From Brevibacillus formosus (GTDB taxonomy: Bacteria; Bacillota; Bacilli; Brevibacillales; Brevibacillaceae), in contig NZ_PXZL01000013.1 in the NCBI RefSeq assembly GCF_003013405.1, positions 349,343-413,342 on the forward strand: a stretch of 64,000 nucleotides of DNA, read 5' to 3'. The notes beneath the pieces are model-generated. The model did not search any database. It was given only the letters and a program-made list of their open reading frames with translations, and was not told where the DNA came from. Positions 51,021 to 60,296 of the stretch are shown in pieces; position 1 is the first letter of the stretch; the number at the start of each line of letters is the position of its first letter. Position numbers and translations under genes: made by a program.

Positions 51021-51878
51021 CTAGTCGTGAAGCGGTTTCTTGTTTTCATCTAGGGTGAAGCCTTCTCCGAGAACTTCATGTACGTCGTTTACGATGACAA
51101 AAGCATGCGGATCAATTTCTTGCACAAGGGTTTTAAAACGCATGACTTCGTTCCGGCTGACAACGACATAGATGACTTTCTTTTCCTCGCCAGAGTAGGC
51201 GCCTTTACCTGCTAAGAGTGTCACACCACGACCTACATCGAGAATGTGCTTGGCAATGCTATCTGCTTCGTTGGAGATGATCGTCAACGCTTTTCCTGCA
51301 TAAGCGCCATCTTGGAAAAAGTCGATGACACGTGCTGCGATAAAGACGACGACAAGGGTATACATGGCGCTTTCTAGATTCAAATAGACGAGGGACGCCC
51401 CGATGACCAAAATGTCACCGAAAAACAACGTCCTTCCCATACTGATACCCATGTATTTCTGAAGCAGTCTGGCAATGATGTCCACACCGCCGGTCGTTCC
51501 GCCGTAACGGAAAATAATCCCTAAACCGACACCAACAGCTACCCCGGCATACAGAGAAGCAAGCAAGCGATCTTTCATTGGCAACGGAAGCACACCATCA
51601 AATAAGGATAAAAAGACGGAAAGAGAAACCGTTCCCAAAATCGTGTAGAAAAAAGAAGTTCGTCCAAGAATTTTCCAGCCCAAGAAAAATAACGGTACGT
51701 TCAGGACAAAGAAGACGATTCCCTGATCCACAACAGGAACTAACAGCTTGATCAAAATACTGATACCAGTGATGCCGCCCTCAGCTAGATGATTGGGAAT
51801 GTTGAACGCGTTAATACCAAATCCCATAATGGCAGAACCGATGATAATGGCAATGATACTGTCAAGACGAATTTTCAT
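51021..51878 (-). CDS. ypjC: YitT family membrane protein (YpjC-like)
   Basis: 285 residues. Five or six membrane segments (about 10-170) with GFGINAFNIPNHLAEGGITG (about 19-38) and FRYGGTTGGVDIIARLLQKY (about 123-142), then a soluble C-terminal DUF2179 domain (about 220-275). A membrane transport role is often supposed but not shown. AGGAGGAAAT precedes the ATG. Opposite in strand to its neighbours. The ~215-base gap beyond its start holds no supported gene. Confidence 0.87.
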   Translation of the reverse strand: MKIRLDSIIAIIIGSAIMGFGINAFNIPNHLAEGGITGISILIKLLVPVVDQGIVFFVLNVPLFFLGWKILGRTSFFYTILGTVSLSVFLSLFDGVLPLPMKDRLLASLYAGVAVGVGLGIIFRYGGTTGGVDIIARLLQKYMGISMGRTLFFGDILVIGASLVYLNLESAMYTLVVVFIAARVIDFFQDGAYAGKALTIISNEADSIAKHILDVGRGVTLLAGKGAYSGEEKKVIYVVVSRNEVMRFKTLVQEIDPHAFVIVNDVHEVLGEGFTLDENKKPLHD

Positions 51879-52094
51879 ATTTCCTCCTGTTCGCCGGACC
51901 AGGAAAAGGTTTCCCCCCGGACATGATGTGCAGGTAATTCTTGTGTTACCTGAGGGCTATCCGAAAGCCATTATAAATGAACGCTCGTTTGATTGTCCAT
52001 ATGCTGGAAAGACGAAGTATTGTGATTTGGCAAACGAAGCCTTTTTTAGTACGATAGGTGAAAGAGAGAAGAATGTGAAAAAAGGAGTGGGCGG

Positions 52095-52442
52095 ATGGTA
52101 CGGCAAAAGACTATGCAAGAGATGCAGCAAGAAGTTGATCAATACATATCGCAATTTAAAGAAGGATATTTTTCTCCGCTTTCCATGCTGGCTAGAATGA
52201 CAGAAGAAGTAGGCGAATTAGCCAGAGAGATTAACCATTTTTATGGCGAAAAACCGAAGAAAAAGGACGAAGGCGAAAAAACAGTAGAAGAAGAACTGGG
52301 TGACGTACTCTTCATCGTGATTTGTTTCGCAAACTCACTCGGAATCGATTTGCAGGAAGCGTTTGATCGTATTATGCACAAGTTTAATACTCGCGATAAA
52401 GATCGCTGGACGAGAATAGAGGAGAACGAGCAGCATGACTAA
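52095..52442 (+). CDS. ypjD: MazG-like nucleotide pyrophosphohydrolase (YpjD)
   Basis: 115 residues. EEVGELAREINHFYGEKP (about 37-54) and EEELGDVLFIVICFANSLG (about 64-82) form the two-helix EExxE and ExxD Mg site of the MazG/dUTPase-like family. It likely hydrolyses nucleoside triphosphates. Overlaps dapB by 8 bases. Confidence 0.9.
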   Translation: MVRQKTMQEMQQEVDQYISQFKEGYFSPLSMLARMTEEVGELAREINHFYGEKPKKKDEGEKTVEEELGDVLFIVICFANSLGIDLQEAFDRIMHKFNTRDKDRWTRIEENEQHD

Positions 52443-53187
52443 ACAAATTCGTGTAGCAGTTGCTGGCGCAAATGGTCGGATGGGGCAAGAAGTAGTGAAA
52501 ATGCTGGCGCAGGATACCGCGCTTGTGTTTACAGGCAATCTGGATACGCGTGTGAGCGAAGAGGAAATCAATCAACAATTGGACGAAATGAAGCCGGATG
52601 TTTTGGTAGACTTTACGACACCGCATACGGTGTATCGTCATATGGAGCTCTGTCTAGCTCGTGGTGTAAGACCGGTAGTTGGAACAACGGGGCTGACAAC
52701 AGAGCAGCTGCAAGAGATGAGTGAGCGCTATAAAGAAGCGGGACTGGGTGCCATCATTGCCCCGAATTTTGCAATCGGAGCGATTCTATGTATGAAGTTT
52801 TCCGCAATGGCAGCAAAATATATGCCGCATGTAGAAATTATCGAGCTGCATCATGACAGAAAGCTGGATGCGCCAAGTGGAACTGCTTTGAAAACCGCAG
52901 AGATGATTGCAGCCGTTCGGGAAGAGCTAAAGCAAGGGCATCCTGAAGAGGTAGAAACAATTTCAGGCGCTCGCGGAGCAGATTACGAAGGCTTCCGGAT
53001 TCACAGTGTCCGCCTGCCAGGCATGGTTGCCCATCAGGAGGTTTTGTTTGGAGCAACAGGCCAAACGCTGTCCATACGTCACGATTCGATTAACCGGGAA
53101 TCTTTCATGCCAGGGGTAAATATGGCTATTAAAGCCGTAATGAATATGAACGGATTGATTTATGGATTGGAACATCTGTTTGATTAA
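52435..53187 (+). CDS. dapB: 4-Hydroxy-tetrahydrodipicolinate reductase
   Basis: 250 residues; second step of the diaminopimelate/lysine branch, giving precursors for peptidoglycan and spore dipicolinate. VAVAGANGRMGQEVVKML (about 6-23) binds NAD(P)H; VGTTGL (about 80), APNFAIGA (about 106) and ELHHDRKLDAPSGTALKTAE (about 136-155) are conserved. Confidence 0.96.
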   Translation: MTKQIRVAVAGANGRMGQEVVKMLAQDTALVFTGNLDTRVSEEEINQQLDEMKPDVLVDFTTPHTVYRHMELCLARGVRPVVGTTGLTTEQLQEMSERYKEAGLGAIIAPNFAIGAILCMKFSAMAAKYMPHVEIIELHHDRKLDAPSGTALKTAEMIAAVREELKQGHPEEVETISGARGADYEGFRIHSVRLPGMVAHQEVLFGATGQTLSIRHDSINRESFMPGVNMAIKAVMNMNGLIYGLEHLFD

Positions 53188-53237
53188 ACGTTTGATTAAC
53201 ATACACACGATACCCAGCCATAAAGGGAGAGGTTTTC

Positions 53238-53648
53238 TTGAAAATTGCATTGATTGCCCATGATCGAATGAAAGAACAGATTGTGCAACTAGCGATGGCC
53301 TATGAATCTATTTTGGCAAAGCATGACCTCTATGCCACAGGAACAACTGGGTCGCGAATCATGGAAGCTACGTCGCTTTCCCTAACCCGATTTCTGTCAG
53401 GGCCATTAGGAGGCGATCAACAAATCGGTGCGATGATCGCTCGCAATGAGATGGATTTGATTATCTTTTTGCGCGATCCGCTTACCTCTCAACCACATGA
53501 ACCTGATATTATCGCACTGCTTCGACTGTGTGATGTGCACAAGATACCTTTTGCCACCAATCTCGGTTCGGCAGAAATCATGCTGAAGGCCTTGGAACTG
53601 GGACAACTGGATTGGCGCGAAGTGGTACATAAGGAGAATGAAGCATGA
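53238..53648 (+). CDS. mgsA: Methylglyoxal synthase
   Basis: 136 residues; converts dihydroxyacetone phosphate to methylglyoxal. [29 protein letters not shown] (about 33-43) and [15 protein letters not shown] (about 54-68), with catalytic Asp, are complete. TTG start behind AGGGAGAGG. bshB1 overlaps its end by 4 bases; bacillithiol protects against methylglyoxal, which makes this pairing sensible. Confidence 0.96.
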   Translation: MKIALIAHDRMKEQIVQLAMAYESILAKHDLYATGTTGSRIMEATSLSLTRFLSGPLGGDQQIGAMIARNEMDLIIFLRDPLTSQPHEPDIIALLRLCDVHKIPFATNLGSAEIMLKALELGQLDWREVVHKENEA

Positions 53649-54340
53649 GTTCACTCGATATTTTGGCAATCGGCGCTCATCCTGACGATGTCGAGATCGG
53701 CGCGGCAGGCAGTCTGATTTTGGCTGCCAAAGAGGGAAAGCGCGTGGGGATTCTCGACTTGACTTACGCGGAATTGTCTTCGAATGGAACGGTGGAGAGA
53801 AGGCAACAGGAAGCGGCTGCAGCTGACCACGTGATGGGAGTGGCTGCTCGCTATAATTTTGGCCTGCCTGATCGAGGCTTGGAAGCAGTTAGGGAAAATG
53901 CGATTGAGCGTGTAGTAAAGCTCATTCGGGAAACACGCCCAGTGATTGTGCTTGCGCCTTATTTCGCGGATCGTCATCCAGATCATGAAAGCGTGAGTCG
54001 AATCGTTCGCGAGGCGGTGTTTAATGCGGGCATCCGCAAGTATTTGCAGGAGCCTTCTTTGCCTGCCTATCGACCATCGCAATTCCTTTACTATTTTATC
54101 AATTCCACTGTCACGCCGCAGGTTGTCGTGGATATCACCGCTGTTTATCCGCAAAAAATGGAGGCGCTGCGCTGCTACCGCAGTCAGTTTGAGCTAGAAG
54201 AAGACAGTGTTCAAACGCCGCTTACCAATGGGTATCTGGAGTCTGTCGAGTATCGAGAGCGACTGTTTGGTCAGCAGGCTGGTGTAGCCTATGCAGAAGG
54301 ATTTGTCAGTGCAGCTCCGTATGTATTAAAGAGCTTGTGA
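53645..54340 (+). CDS. bshB1: GlcNAc-malate deacetylase, bacillithiol synthesis
   Basis: 231 residues. Second step of bacillithiol synthesis: removes acetate from GlcNAc-malate. The Zn motif [12 protein letters not shown] (about 11-22) and HPDHES (about 112-117) are complete; FGLPDRGL is typical. Directly after mgsA and before bshA. Confidence 0.94.
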   Translation: MSSLDILAIGAHPDDVEIGAAGSLILAAKEGKRVGILDLTYAELSSNGTVERRQQEAAAADHVMGVAARYNFGLPDRGLEAVRENAIERVVKLIRETRPVIVLAPYFADRHPDHESVSRIVREAVFNAGIRKYLQEPSLPAYRPSQFLYYFINSTVTPQVVVDITAVYPQKMEALRCYRSQFELEEDSVQTPLTNGYLESVEYRERLFGQQAGVAYAEGFVSAAPYVLKSL

Positions 54341-54356
54341 GAAGGAGTGACACTGT

Positions 54357-55499
54357 ATGAAGATCGGGATTACTTGCTATCCGTCGTTGGGCGGATCGGG
54401 CGTAGTAGCTACGGAGCTTGGCAAGCTATTGGCTGAGAGAGGTCATCAAGTCCATTTCATTACAGGTGGAATGCCATTTCGCTTAGGCGCGTTTCACCCG
54501 AACATTTTTTATCATGAAGTAGAAGTGAACAACTATGATGTTTTTAAATACCCACCCTATGATTTGACCTTGGCGAACCGAATGGCACAAGTGGCGAAAA
54601 ATGAAAACCTGGACTTATTACATGTGCATTATGCTGTGCCACATGCGTTGTGTGCGTTCCTAGCCAAGCAAATGGTTGGGGATCATTTGAAAATTGTGAC
54701 TACCCTCCACGGGACGGATATTACTGTTTTGGGTTATGACTCGAACTTGAGTGATATGATCCGATTCGGCATTGAGCGAAGCGATTTGGTCACCGCAGTG
54801 TCCAATGATTTGATCAGGCAGACGAAAGAGCTGCTGCATACGGAAAAAGAAATTATCCCAGTGTACAACTTCGTAGACAAGCGGCGTTACTACCCGAAAG
54901 AGGTTGCGAAGCTGAAAAAGGTATTTGCACCAAATGGCGAAAAAATTCTTATGCACATTTCAAATTTCCGTCCGGTCAAACGAGTACCGGATGTGATTGA
55001 AATTTTTTCGCGCGTACGTGAAGAAGTGCCTTCCAGACTGATCCTCATTGGTGAAGGTCCCGAAATGGGTCTGGTCCGCAAGATGATCGCTGAGCTCGGT
55101 CTGAATGACGATGTTTGCTTCCTCGGTAAGCAGGAGGACGTCGCAGAGGTATTGTCGATGGCAGACATCATGCTGCTACCATCCGAAAAGGAAAGCTTTG
55201 GACTTGTCGCGCTCGAAGCAATGGCTTGCGGTGTGCCTGTCGTCGCAACAGTGGCGGGAGGTTTGCCCGAAGTCGTTCTGGATGGTGTGAACGGCTTCTT
55301 GCGCCCAATTGGGGACGTGGAAGGCATGGCGAAAGAAACAATACGTCTCTTGCAAAACGAAGAGCTATACCGCGAATTCTCCGCGAATAGCATTGAGCGA
55401 TCCTGCAAAACGTTTTGTCACGAAACGATTGCCTCGCAGTATGAAGCACTTTACGCCAACTTGCTGGAAAGCAAATCCGAAGAAAAACTAAGCTTTTGA
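54357..55499 (+). CDS. bshA: GlcNAc-malate synthase, bacillithiol synthesis
   Basis: 380 residues, GT4 glycosyltransferase that joins GlcNAc from UDP-GlcNAc to L-malate. CYPSLGGSGVVATELGKLLA (about 6-25), HVHYAVPHALC, TLHGTDITVLG, NFRPVKRVPDVI (about 202-213) and PSEKESFGLVALEAMACGVP (about 277-296) are in family order. bshC is not in the window. Confidence 0.95.
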   Translation: MKIGITCYPSLGGSGVVATELGKLLAERGHQVHFITGGMPFRLGAFHPNIFYHEVEVNNYDVFKYPPYDLTLANRMAQVAKNENLDLLHVHYAVPHALCAFLAKQMVGDHLKIVTTLHGTDITVLGYDSNLSDMIRFGIERSDLVTAVSNDLIRQTKELLHTEKEIIPVYNFVDKRRYYPKEVAKLKKVFAPNGEKILMHISNFRPVKRVPDVIEIFSRVREEVPSRLILIGEGPEMGLVRKMIAELGLNDDVCFLGKQEDVAEVLSMADIMLLPSEKESFGLVALEAMACGVPVVATVAGGLPEVVLDGVNGFLRPIGDVEGMAKETIRLLQNEELYREFSANSIERSCKTFCHETIASQYEALYANLLESKSEEKLSF

Positions 55500-55626
55500 A
55501 CGTAAGATAGAGCTTTTGGCTAGCTGATGCACCTTGGATAAGAAAATGAACAATCCATACAAAACTCTCATGAAAAACGCCTCCTTGTGTAGATCAGGCG
55601 GAGCAAACCACGAAGGGGGGATTGGA

Positions 55627-56850
55627 TTGGCGATAGAATTGGCAAAGCGTGTTCTCGACAGATTGGAGGAACACGGCTTCGAAGCTTACTACGTGGGTGG
55701 ATGCGTCCGCGATTGGCTTTTACAACGACCTGTTCATGATATAGATATATGTACGAATGCCCATCCCGGCGACGTCATCCGATTGTTTCCCGATCATGTC
55801 CCGACTGGTCTGAAACACGGTACTGTATCTGTAAAAGTCGAGGGGCAGATGTTTGAAGTCACCACGTTTCGGACGGAAGGAAAATATGAAGATTACCGTC
55901 GACCCGCTGAGGTTCAGTTCGTTTCAGAACTTCGACTCGATCTGGAGCGACGAGATTTTACGATGAACGCGATGGCGATGGATCGTCATCAAGTATTGCA
56001 CGACCCGTTCGGTGGACGAGAGGATATGGAGCATAGGTTGGTTCGGGCTGTAGGTATCCCTCTAGAGCGATTTCAGGAGGATGCCCTTCGGCTTTTGAGA
56101 GGAGTCCGGTTTGCTTCCCAGTTAGGTTTTGCTATAGAAGACCAGACGATGCTTGCTATGAAACAGACTGCACCTTTGTTAGCTCATATTGCAGTGGAGC
56201 GCATACGGGAAGAGCTGAATAAAACGCTCGACAGCAATGCCCCAGAGGTTGGTTGTCAGTTGTTAAATGAAACGAGGCTCATGGCTTATGCCCCTGAGGT
56301 AGAAAAACTGTTCATCCTCTCAAAAGAGCATGTTTGGCGGCTCCGTCATTTGCAAACCTTGACGCAAAAATGGTCGTTGCTACTGTTTGCGGCGAAGTAT
56401 TCACCTGCGCAATCGCGTGAAGTATGCCAATTCCTCAAAATGTCCAAACGTGAAACAGAAGCAATTAATGGGTTGGTTGAACTTCTGACGCGGTTGCAGC
56501 CGCAATGGGATATCCCTCAAGCGATCGAGTGGGGACCACTTCTGCTTGAAGTCGGCTGGGACACTTGTAACGAGTTCTACCTTTTATTGCAAGCGTGTTG
56601 GTGGAAGGAGAGGCAATCGTTTTCGTTGCAAGATCTCCTCGATCAATACGAAAATATGCCTGTCAAAACCATCAAGGATCTGGCAATCACAGGGCTTGAC
56701 CTGCAAGTAGCCATTCAGAAAAAGCCAGGAGAGTGGATTGTCCGCGTCTTGGAATCGTTGCTTAGACAAACAGCTCTGCACGGTTTACCAAATACACCTG
56801 AAGCACTCGTCGAAGTTGCAAAGAAAGAGGTTGCACAAGATGAACATTAA
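55627..56850 (+). CDS. cca: CCA tRNA nucleotidyltransferase
   Basis: 407 residues from TTG 55627, which lies 6 bases after AGGGGGG; an earlier in-frame ATG would add ~30 residues without a good site. YVGGCVRDWLL (about 19-29) and the HDIDICT catalytic Asp pair (about 35-41) are the class II head, followed by RRDFTMNAMA (about 113) and ERFQEDALRLLRGVRFASQL (about 148-167). Adds or repairs the 3' CCA of tRNA. birA overlaps its end. Confidence 0.94.
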   Translation: MAIELAKRVLDRLEEHGFEAYYVGGCVRDWLLQRPVHDIDICTNAHPGDVIRLFPDHVPTGLKHGTVSVKVEGQMFEVTTFRTEGKYEDYRRPAEVQFVSELRLDLERRDFTMNAMAMDRHQVLHDPFGGREDMEHRLVRAVGIPLERFQEDALRLLRGVRFASQLGFAIEDQTMLAMKQTAPLLAHIAVERIREELNKTLDSNAPEVGCQLLNETRLMAYAPEVEKLFILSKEHVWRLRHLQTLTQKWSLLLFAAKYSPAQSREVCQFLKMSKRETEAINGLVELLTRLQPQWDIPQAIEWGPLLLEVGWDTCNEFYLLLQACWWKERQSFSLQDLLDQYENMPVKTIKDLAITGLDLQVAIQKKPGEWIVRVLESLLRQTALHGLPNTPEALVEVAKKEVAQDEH

Positions 56851-57823
56851 GCAAGTCATCCTTCAAGCATTCCGTGACCAGCCGGGTAATTTCATCTCTG
56901 GTGAAGAATTAAGCCAAACATGTGGTTGCTCGAGGACGGCGGTTTGGAAACATATCGAAGAGCTGCGCCGGGATGGTTACGAGGTAGAGGCGGTACGCAA
57001 ATCGGGGTATCGCCTGCTGGTTGCCCCTGACCGCTTGTCAGCAGCAGAAATCATGGCTGGACTGGATGCGAAACGGATCGGTCAAAATGTCATCGCTTAT
57101 GATGAGGTGATATCTACACAACCCCTCGCACATGAGGCTGCGGCAAAAGGGGCAGTAGAAGGTACGATCGTGCTGGCAGAGCTGCAAACGGGCGGGAAAG
57201 GCAGACTCGGCCGACCATGGCATTCTCCCAAAGGAACGGGGATTTGGATGAGCTTGATCATCCGTCCTGCGATTCCGTTACCGAAGACACCTCAGATGAC
57301 GCTGCTAACGGCAGTTGCTGTAGCGAAAACAATCCGGGAAGAGACTGGGCTGCCTGTCAAAATCAAATGGCCGAACGATATTTTTATCGGAGATAAAAAA
57401 GTATGCGGGATTTTGACAGAACTCAATGCTGAATCGGATCGGGTCAATTATTTAGTAATCGGAATAGGGCTCAATGCCAACAGTGTCGAAAGCGATTTTC
57501 CTTCAGACTTGGCACAGATTGCGACTTCACTTCGAATTGAATCTGGCGAGCCACTCAAGCGCGTTTCGTTTATCCAACGGCTCTGCCGAATTTTTGAAGA
57601 AGAGTACGACCACTATTTGCAGGCAGGCTTCGAGCGTGTAAAACAAGAGTGGGAGAATCATTCGTACACCATTGGCAAATGGGTGACCCTCCAGACGATT
57701 TCACAACAGCTGGAAGGCCGTGCTGTTGGCTTGGATGAAGAAGGCGTACTCATGGTCAAGGATCAGGCGGGACAGATTCACAAAGTTTATTCGGCTGATG
57801 TCAATTATCGTGCAAATGATTAA
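56840..57823 (+). CDS. birA: Biotin-protein ligase / biotin operon repressor
   Basis: 327 residues, class II BirA. N-terminal winged helix (about 4-62: FISGEELSQTCGCSRTAVWK, then HIEELRRDGYEVEA). Ligase domain with GGKGRLGRPWHSPKGTGIWM (about 117-136), VKIKWPNDIFIGDKKVCGIL and GIGLNAN. It attaches biotin to carboxylases and probably represses biotin genes. ATG 56840 lies inside the end of cca, behind GAGG. Confidence 0.95.
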   Translation: MNIKQVILQAFRDQPGNFISGEELSQTCGCSRTAVWKHIEELRRDGYEVEAVRKSGYRLLVAPDRLSAAEIMAGLDAKRIGQNVIAYDEVISTQPLAHEAAAKGAVEGTIVLAELQTGGKGRLGRPWHSPKGTGIWMSLIIRPAIPLPKTPQMTLLTAVAVAKTIREETGLPVKIKWPNDIFIGDKKVCGILTELNAESDRVNYLVIGIGLNANSVESDFPSDLAQIATSLRIESGEPLKRVSFIQRLCRIFEEEYDHYLQAGFERVKQEWENHSYTIGKWVTLQTISQQLEGRAVGLDEEGVLMVKDQAGQIHKVYSADVNYRAND

Positions 57824-57833
57824 ATCATTTGCT

Positions 57834-57888
57834 ATACTCCAATTTGGAGGCTGTATCACCTCGTGAACGGTACTCCCGGAGTATTTTT
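57834..57888 (+). terminator. Candidate terminator after birA
   Basis: ATACTCC (57834-57840) can pair with GGAGTAT (57878-57884), followed by T. The inner GGAGG (57846-57850)/CCTC adds structure. A second TACTCC at 57871-57876 competes for the same 3' arm. Confidence 0.45.
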
Positions 57889-57981
57889 GTATCTATCGTG
57901 TAATCTTAAATCAATACGTGTAAGGACAAAAATCTGCTCAGAGCCTGTGTGGACCGAGACAGAAGGAATCCGCTAACGCAA

Positions 57982-58036
57982 AATGTCTTTTTGACATGGA
58001 CAACCTTCTCCCGATTGACGCGAGAAGGTTTTTTTA
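57982..58036 (+). terminator. Hairpin and terminator upstream of panB
   Basis: ATGTC/GACAT (57983-57997) precedes AACCTTCTC (58002-58010) paired with GAGAAGGTT (58022-58030) and more T. It sits ~50 bases before the panB start; I see no good promoter between it and panB, so attenuation is possible. The remaining ~100 bases show no supported gene. Confidence 0.7.
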
Positions 58037-58083
58037 TTCCTCACACGATCCACGGGCTTGATGCGAAAGAGGAGCAATGAAAA

Positions 58084-58947
58084 ATGGCACAAAACGACAG
58101 ACCTGTTACGACTTCGAGTATCCGCAAGAAAAAAGAAATGCGAACCCCGATTACCATGGTGACCGCCTATGACTATCCGTCAGCGAAATTAGTGGATGAA
58201 GCTGGCGTTGATATGATTTTGGTCGGTGATTCATTGGGAATGGTCGTACTCGGTTATGACTCCACCATCCCTGTTACGATGGAGGACATGCTGCACCATA
58301 CGAAAGCAGTAACGAGAGGAGCCAAGCGTGCATTTGTCGTGGCGGACCTGCCTTTTCTCAGCTATCACGGAACAGTTGAAGAAGCGGTGAAAAACGCGGG
58401 CAGACTAATGCAAGAAGGGCTGGCCAAGGCGGTCAAAATGGAAGGAGGCCGTGAACTGGCCCCAATCATTACACGCTGTGTACAAGCAGGTATCCCTGTC
58501 GTTGGACATATTGGACTTACTCCGCAATCCGTACACCAATTAGGCGGTTACAAAGTACAAGGAAGAGATCTGGAGGCAGCCAAAAAATTGTTGGACGAAG
58601 CCCTTGCGATTCAAGAAGCGGGCGCATTTGCCATTGTGCTGGAATGTGTTCCGGAAGAGGTTGCAGGCATGATTGCAAACAAGCTGGATATCGCTGTGAT
58701 TGGAATCGGAGCGGGTGCGACTTGTGATGGGCAAGTGCTGGTGTTCCATGATATGGTCGGCTACGCATCGGATATCACGCCGAAATTCGTGAAGCGCTAC
58801 GCAAACATTGGTGAAACTATTCGTGAAGCAGTTGAGGCATATAACAAAGAAGTTGAAGCAAGAAGCTTCCCAGGGCAAGAGCATGTCTTCCATGCATCTG
58901 AAGAAACCATCAAGGAGTTGTACGGGGAAGGAGGAAAGCAGTCATGA
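58084..58947 (+). CDS. panB: Ketopantoate hydroxymethyltransferase
   Basis: 287 residues; first committed step to pantothenate, adding a methylene group to 2-oxoisovalerate. MVTAYDYPSAKLVDEAGVDM, VGDSLGMVVLGYDSTIPVTM (about 47-66), KMEGG (about 118), GHIGLTPQSVHQLGGYKVQG (about 140-159) and IGIGAG are present. The stop overlaps the panC start by 4 bases. Confidence 0.97.
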   Translation: MAQNDRPVTTSSIRKKKEMRTPITMVTAYDYPSAKLVDEAGVDMILVGDSLGMVVLGYDSTIPVTMEDMLHHTKAVTRGAKRAFVVADLPFLSYHGTVEEAVKNAGRLMQEGLAKAVKMEGGRELAPIITRCVQAGIPVVGHIGLTPQSVHQLGGYKVQGRDLEAAKKLLDEALAIQEAGAFAIVLECVPEEVAGMIANKLDIAVIGIGAGATCDGQVLVFHDMVGYASDITPKFVKRYANIGETIREAVEAYNKEVEARSFPGQEHVFHASEETIKELYGEGGKQS

Positions 58948-59810
58948 TGAAAACGATGATGCAACAAGTCTCCACAATCGCAGAGATGCGCGTTCATATA
59001 AAAGAAGCACGTCGGCAAGGCAAAACGATCGGGATGGTACCGACTATGGGCTTTCTGCATGAAGGACATCTCAGCTTGGTGAAAGCTGCCCGTGAAGTAT
59101 GCGATTTGGTTGTGATGAGTATTTTCGTAAACCCACTGCAATTCGGACCGAATGAAGACTTTGAACGCTATCCACGTGATATCGAACGGGATAGTAAAAT
59201 GGCAGAAGAAGCGGGAGTGAACCTCCTGTTTACTCCGGAAGTGAGTGAAATGTATCCGACGCCGATGCTGACCAATATTTCAGTGACAAATGTGACGACT
59301 CCTTTGTGTGGAGCTTCTCGTCCGGGTCATTTTGATGGCGTATCGACCGTCGTCAATAAACTGTTTCAAATTGTTCAGCCTGATTATGCCTTTTTTGGAC
59401 AAAAGGATGCCCAGCAAGTAGCCGTTGTTACGCAAATGGTTCACGACTTATCGATGCCAGTACAAATCGTTCCTTGCCCGATTGTCCGCGAAGCGGATGG
59501 ACTGGCGATGAGCTCACGGAATGTCTATTTGTCAGCGGATGAGCGAGCACAAGCACTCGTGCTATCACAGAGCCTAAGGCAAGCAGAAGAATGGCTGAGT
59601 GAGGGCGTGGCTCTTTCTACAATCAAGGATCGTATCACGCAAATGATTTCTGAGAAGCCGCTGGCAGATATTGATTATGTGGAAATTTTGAGCTATCCAA
59701 CGCTTACACCAATTGAGCAAGAAACGGCAGGTCAGACGATGATCATCGCGCTAGCTGTTCGTTTTGGCAAAACACGTCTGATCGACAATACGATTACATC
59801 AATCAAGTAG
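58944..59810 (+). CDS. panC: Pantothenate synthetase
   Basis: 288 residues; joins pantoate and beta-alanine with ATP. The nucleotidyltransferase motif [16 protein letters not shown] (about 33-48) and MSSRNVYLS (about 190-198, the KMSKS-like site) are present. [13 protein letters not shown] is typical. Coupled to panB and panD. Confidence 0.97.
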   Translation: MMKTMMQQVSTIAEMRVHIKEARRQGKTIGMVPTMGFLHEGHLSLVKAAREVCDLVVMSIFVNPLQFGPNEDFERYPRDIERDSKMAEEAGVNLLFTPEVSEMYPTPMLTNISVTNVTTPLCGASRPGHFDGVSTVVNKLFQIVQPDYAFFGQKDAQQVAVVTQMVHDLSMPVQIVPCPIVREADGLAMSSRNVYLSADERAQALVLSQSLRQAEEWLSEGVALSTIKDRITQMISEKPLADIDYVEILSYPTLTPIEQETAGQTMIIALAVRFGKTRLIDNTITSIK

Positions 59811-59830
59811 TGATAAGGGAGGAATTCTTA

Positions 59831-60214
59831 GTGTTCCGCACCATGATGAAAGCAAAAATCCATCGCGCAACGGTAACTGAAGCAAACTTGAACTATGTTG
59901 GCAGCATTACCATCGACAAAAATTTGTTGGATGCACTGGATATTTTGCCAAATGAAAAAGTACAAATCGTCAATAACAACAACGGAGCGCGTCTGGAAAC
60001 ATACGTCATCGAAGGTGCTCCAGGCAGTGGCGTCATTTGCTTGAACGGAGCAGCTGCACGTCTCGTACAAGAGGGCGATATCGTTATTATTATTGCCTAT
60101 GCGATGATGACGGATGAAGAGGCGAGAACCTACAAGCCACGTGTTGCCATCATGGATGAAAAAAATCAGATCAAAGAATTGATTGCTGAAGAAGTACACG
60201 CGACGATTCTGTAA
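59831..60214 (+). CDS. panD: Aspartate 1-decarboxylase
   Basis: 127 residues, the same as B. subtilis; makes beta-alanine. Pyruvoyl enzyme that cleaves itself in YVGSITID between Gly 24 and Ser 25. [27 protein letters not shown] and [18 protein letters not shown] are family blocks. GTG 59831 follows AAGGGAGG; an earlier GTG would overlap panC. Confidence 0.96.
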   Translation: MFRTMMKAKIHRATVTEANLNYVGSITIDKNLLDALDILPNEKVQIVNNNNGARLETYVIEGAPGSGVICLNGAAARLVQEGDIVIIIAYAMMTDEEARTYKPRVAIMDEKNQIKELIAEEVHATIL

Positions 60215-60237
60215 GCGATCTGTCTGTTCCTGCATAG

Positions 60238-60294
60238 AGCCACCTGCCTTGTGAGACAATGAAAGTACTCATGCCTCATAGGGGGTGGCTTTTC
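60238..60294 (+). terminator. panBCD terminator overlapping the next ribosome-binding site
   Basis: AGCCACC (60238-60244) pairs with GGTGGCT (60284-60290) and CCTTGTGAG (60247-60255) with CTCATAGGG (60275-60283): a 16-bp stem with a 2-nt bulge, then TTTT. The 3' arm contains GGGGGTGG, the ribosome-binding site of the next gene (GTG 60297). Confidence 0.75.
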
Positions 60295-60296
60295 TT

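Noticed and set aside
51793-52200. Plus-strand reading frame across the gap after the YitT gene, with several Cys
   Set aside because: It overlaps both real neighbours, lacks a ribosome-binding site and shows no family resemblance.
57863-57976. Possible 37-residue leader peptide (GTG start) before panB
   Set aside because: GGAGG is 12 bases away and pairs with CCTC; no codon run suggests an attenuation peptide.
57930-58036. T-box riboswitch upstream of panB
   Set aside because: GTGTGGACCGAG only vaguely resembles the T-box sequence, the leader is too short and panB is not a usual target.
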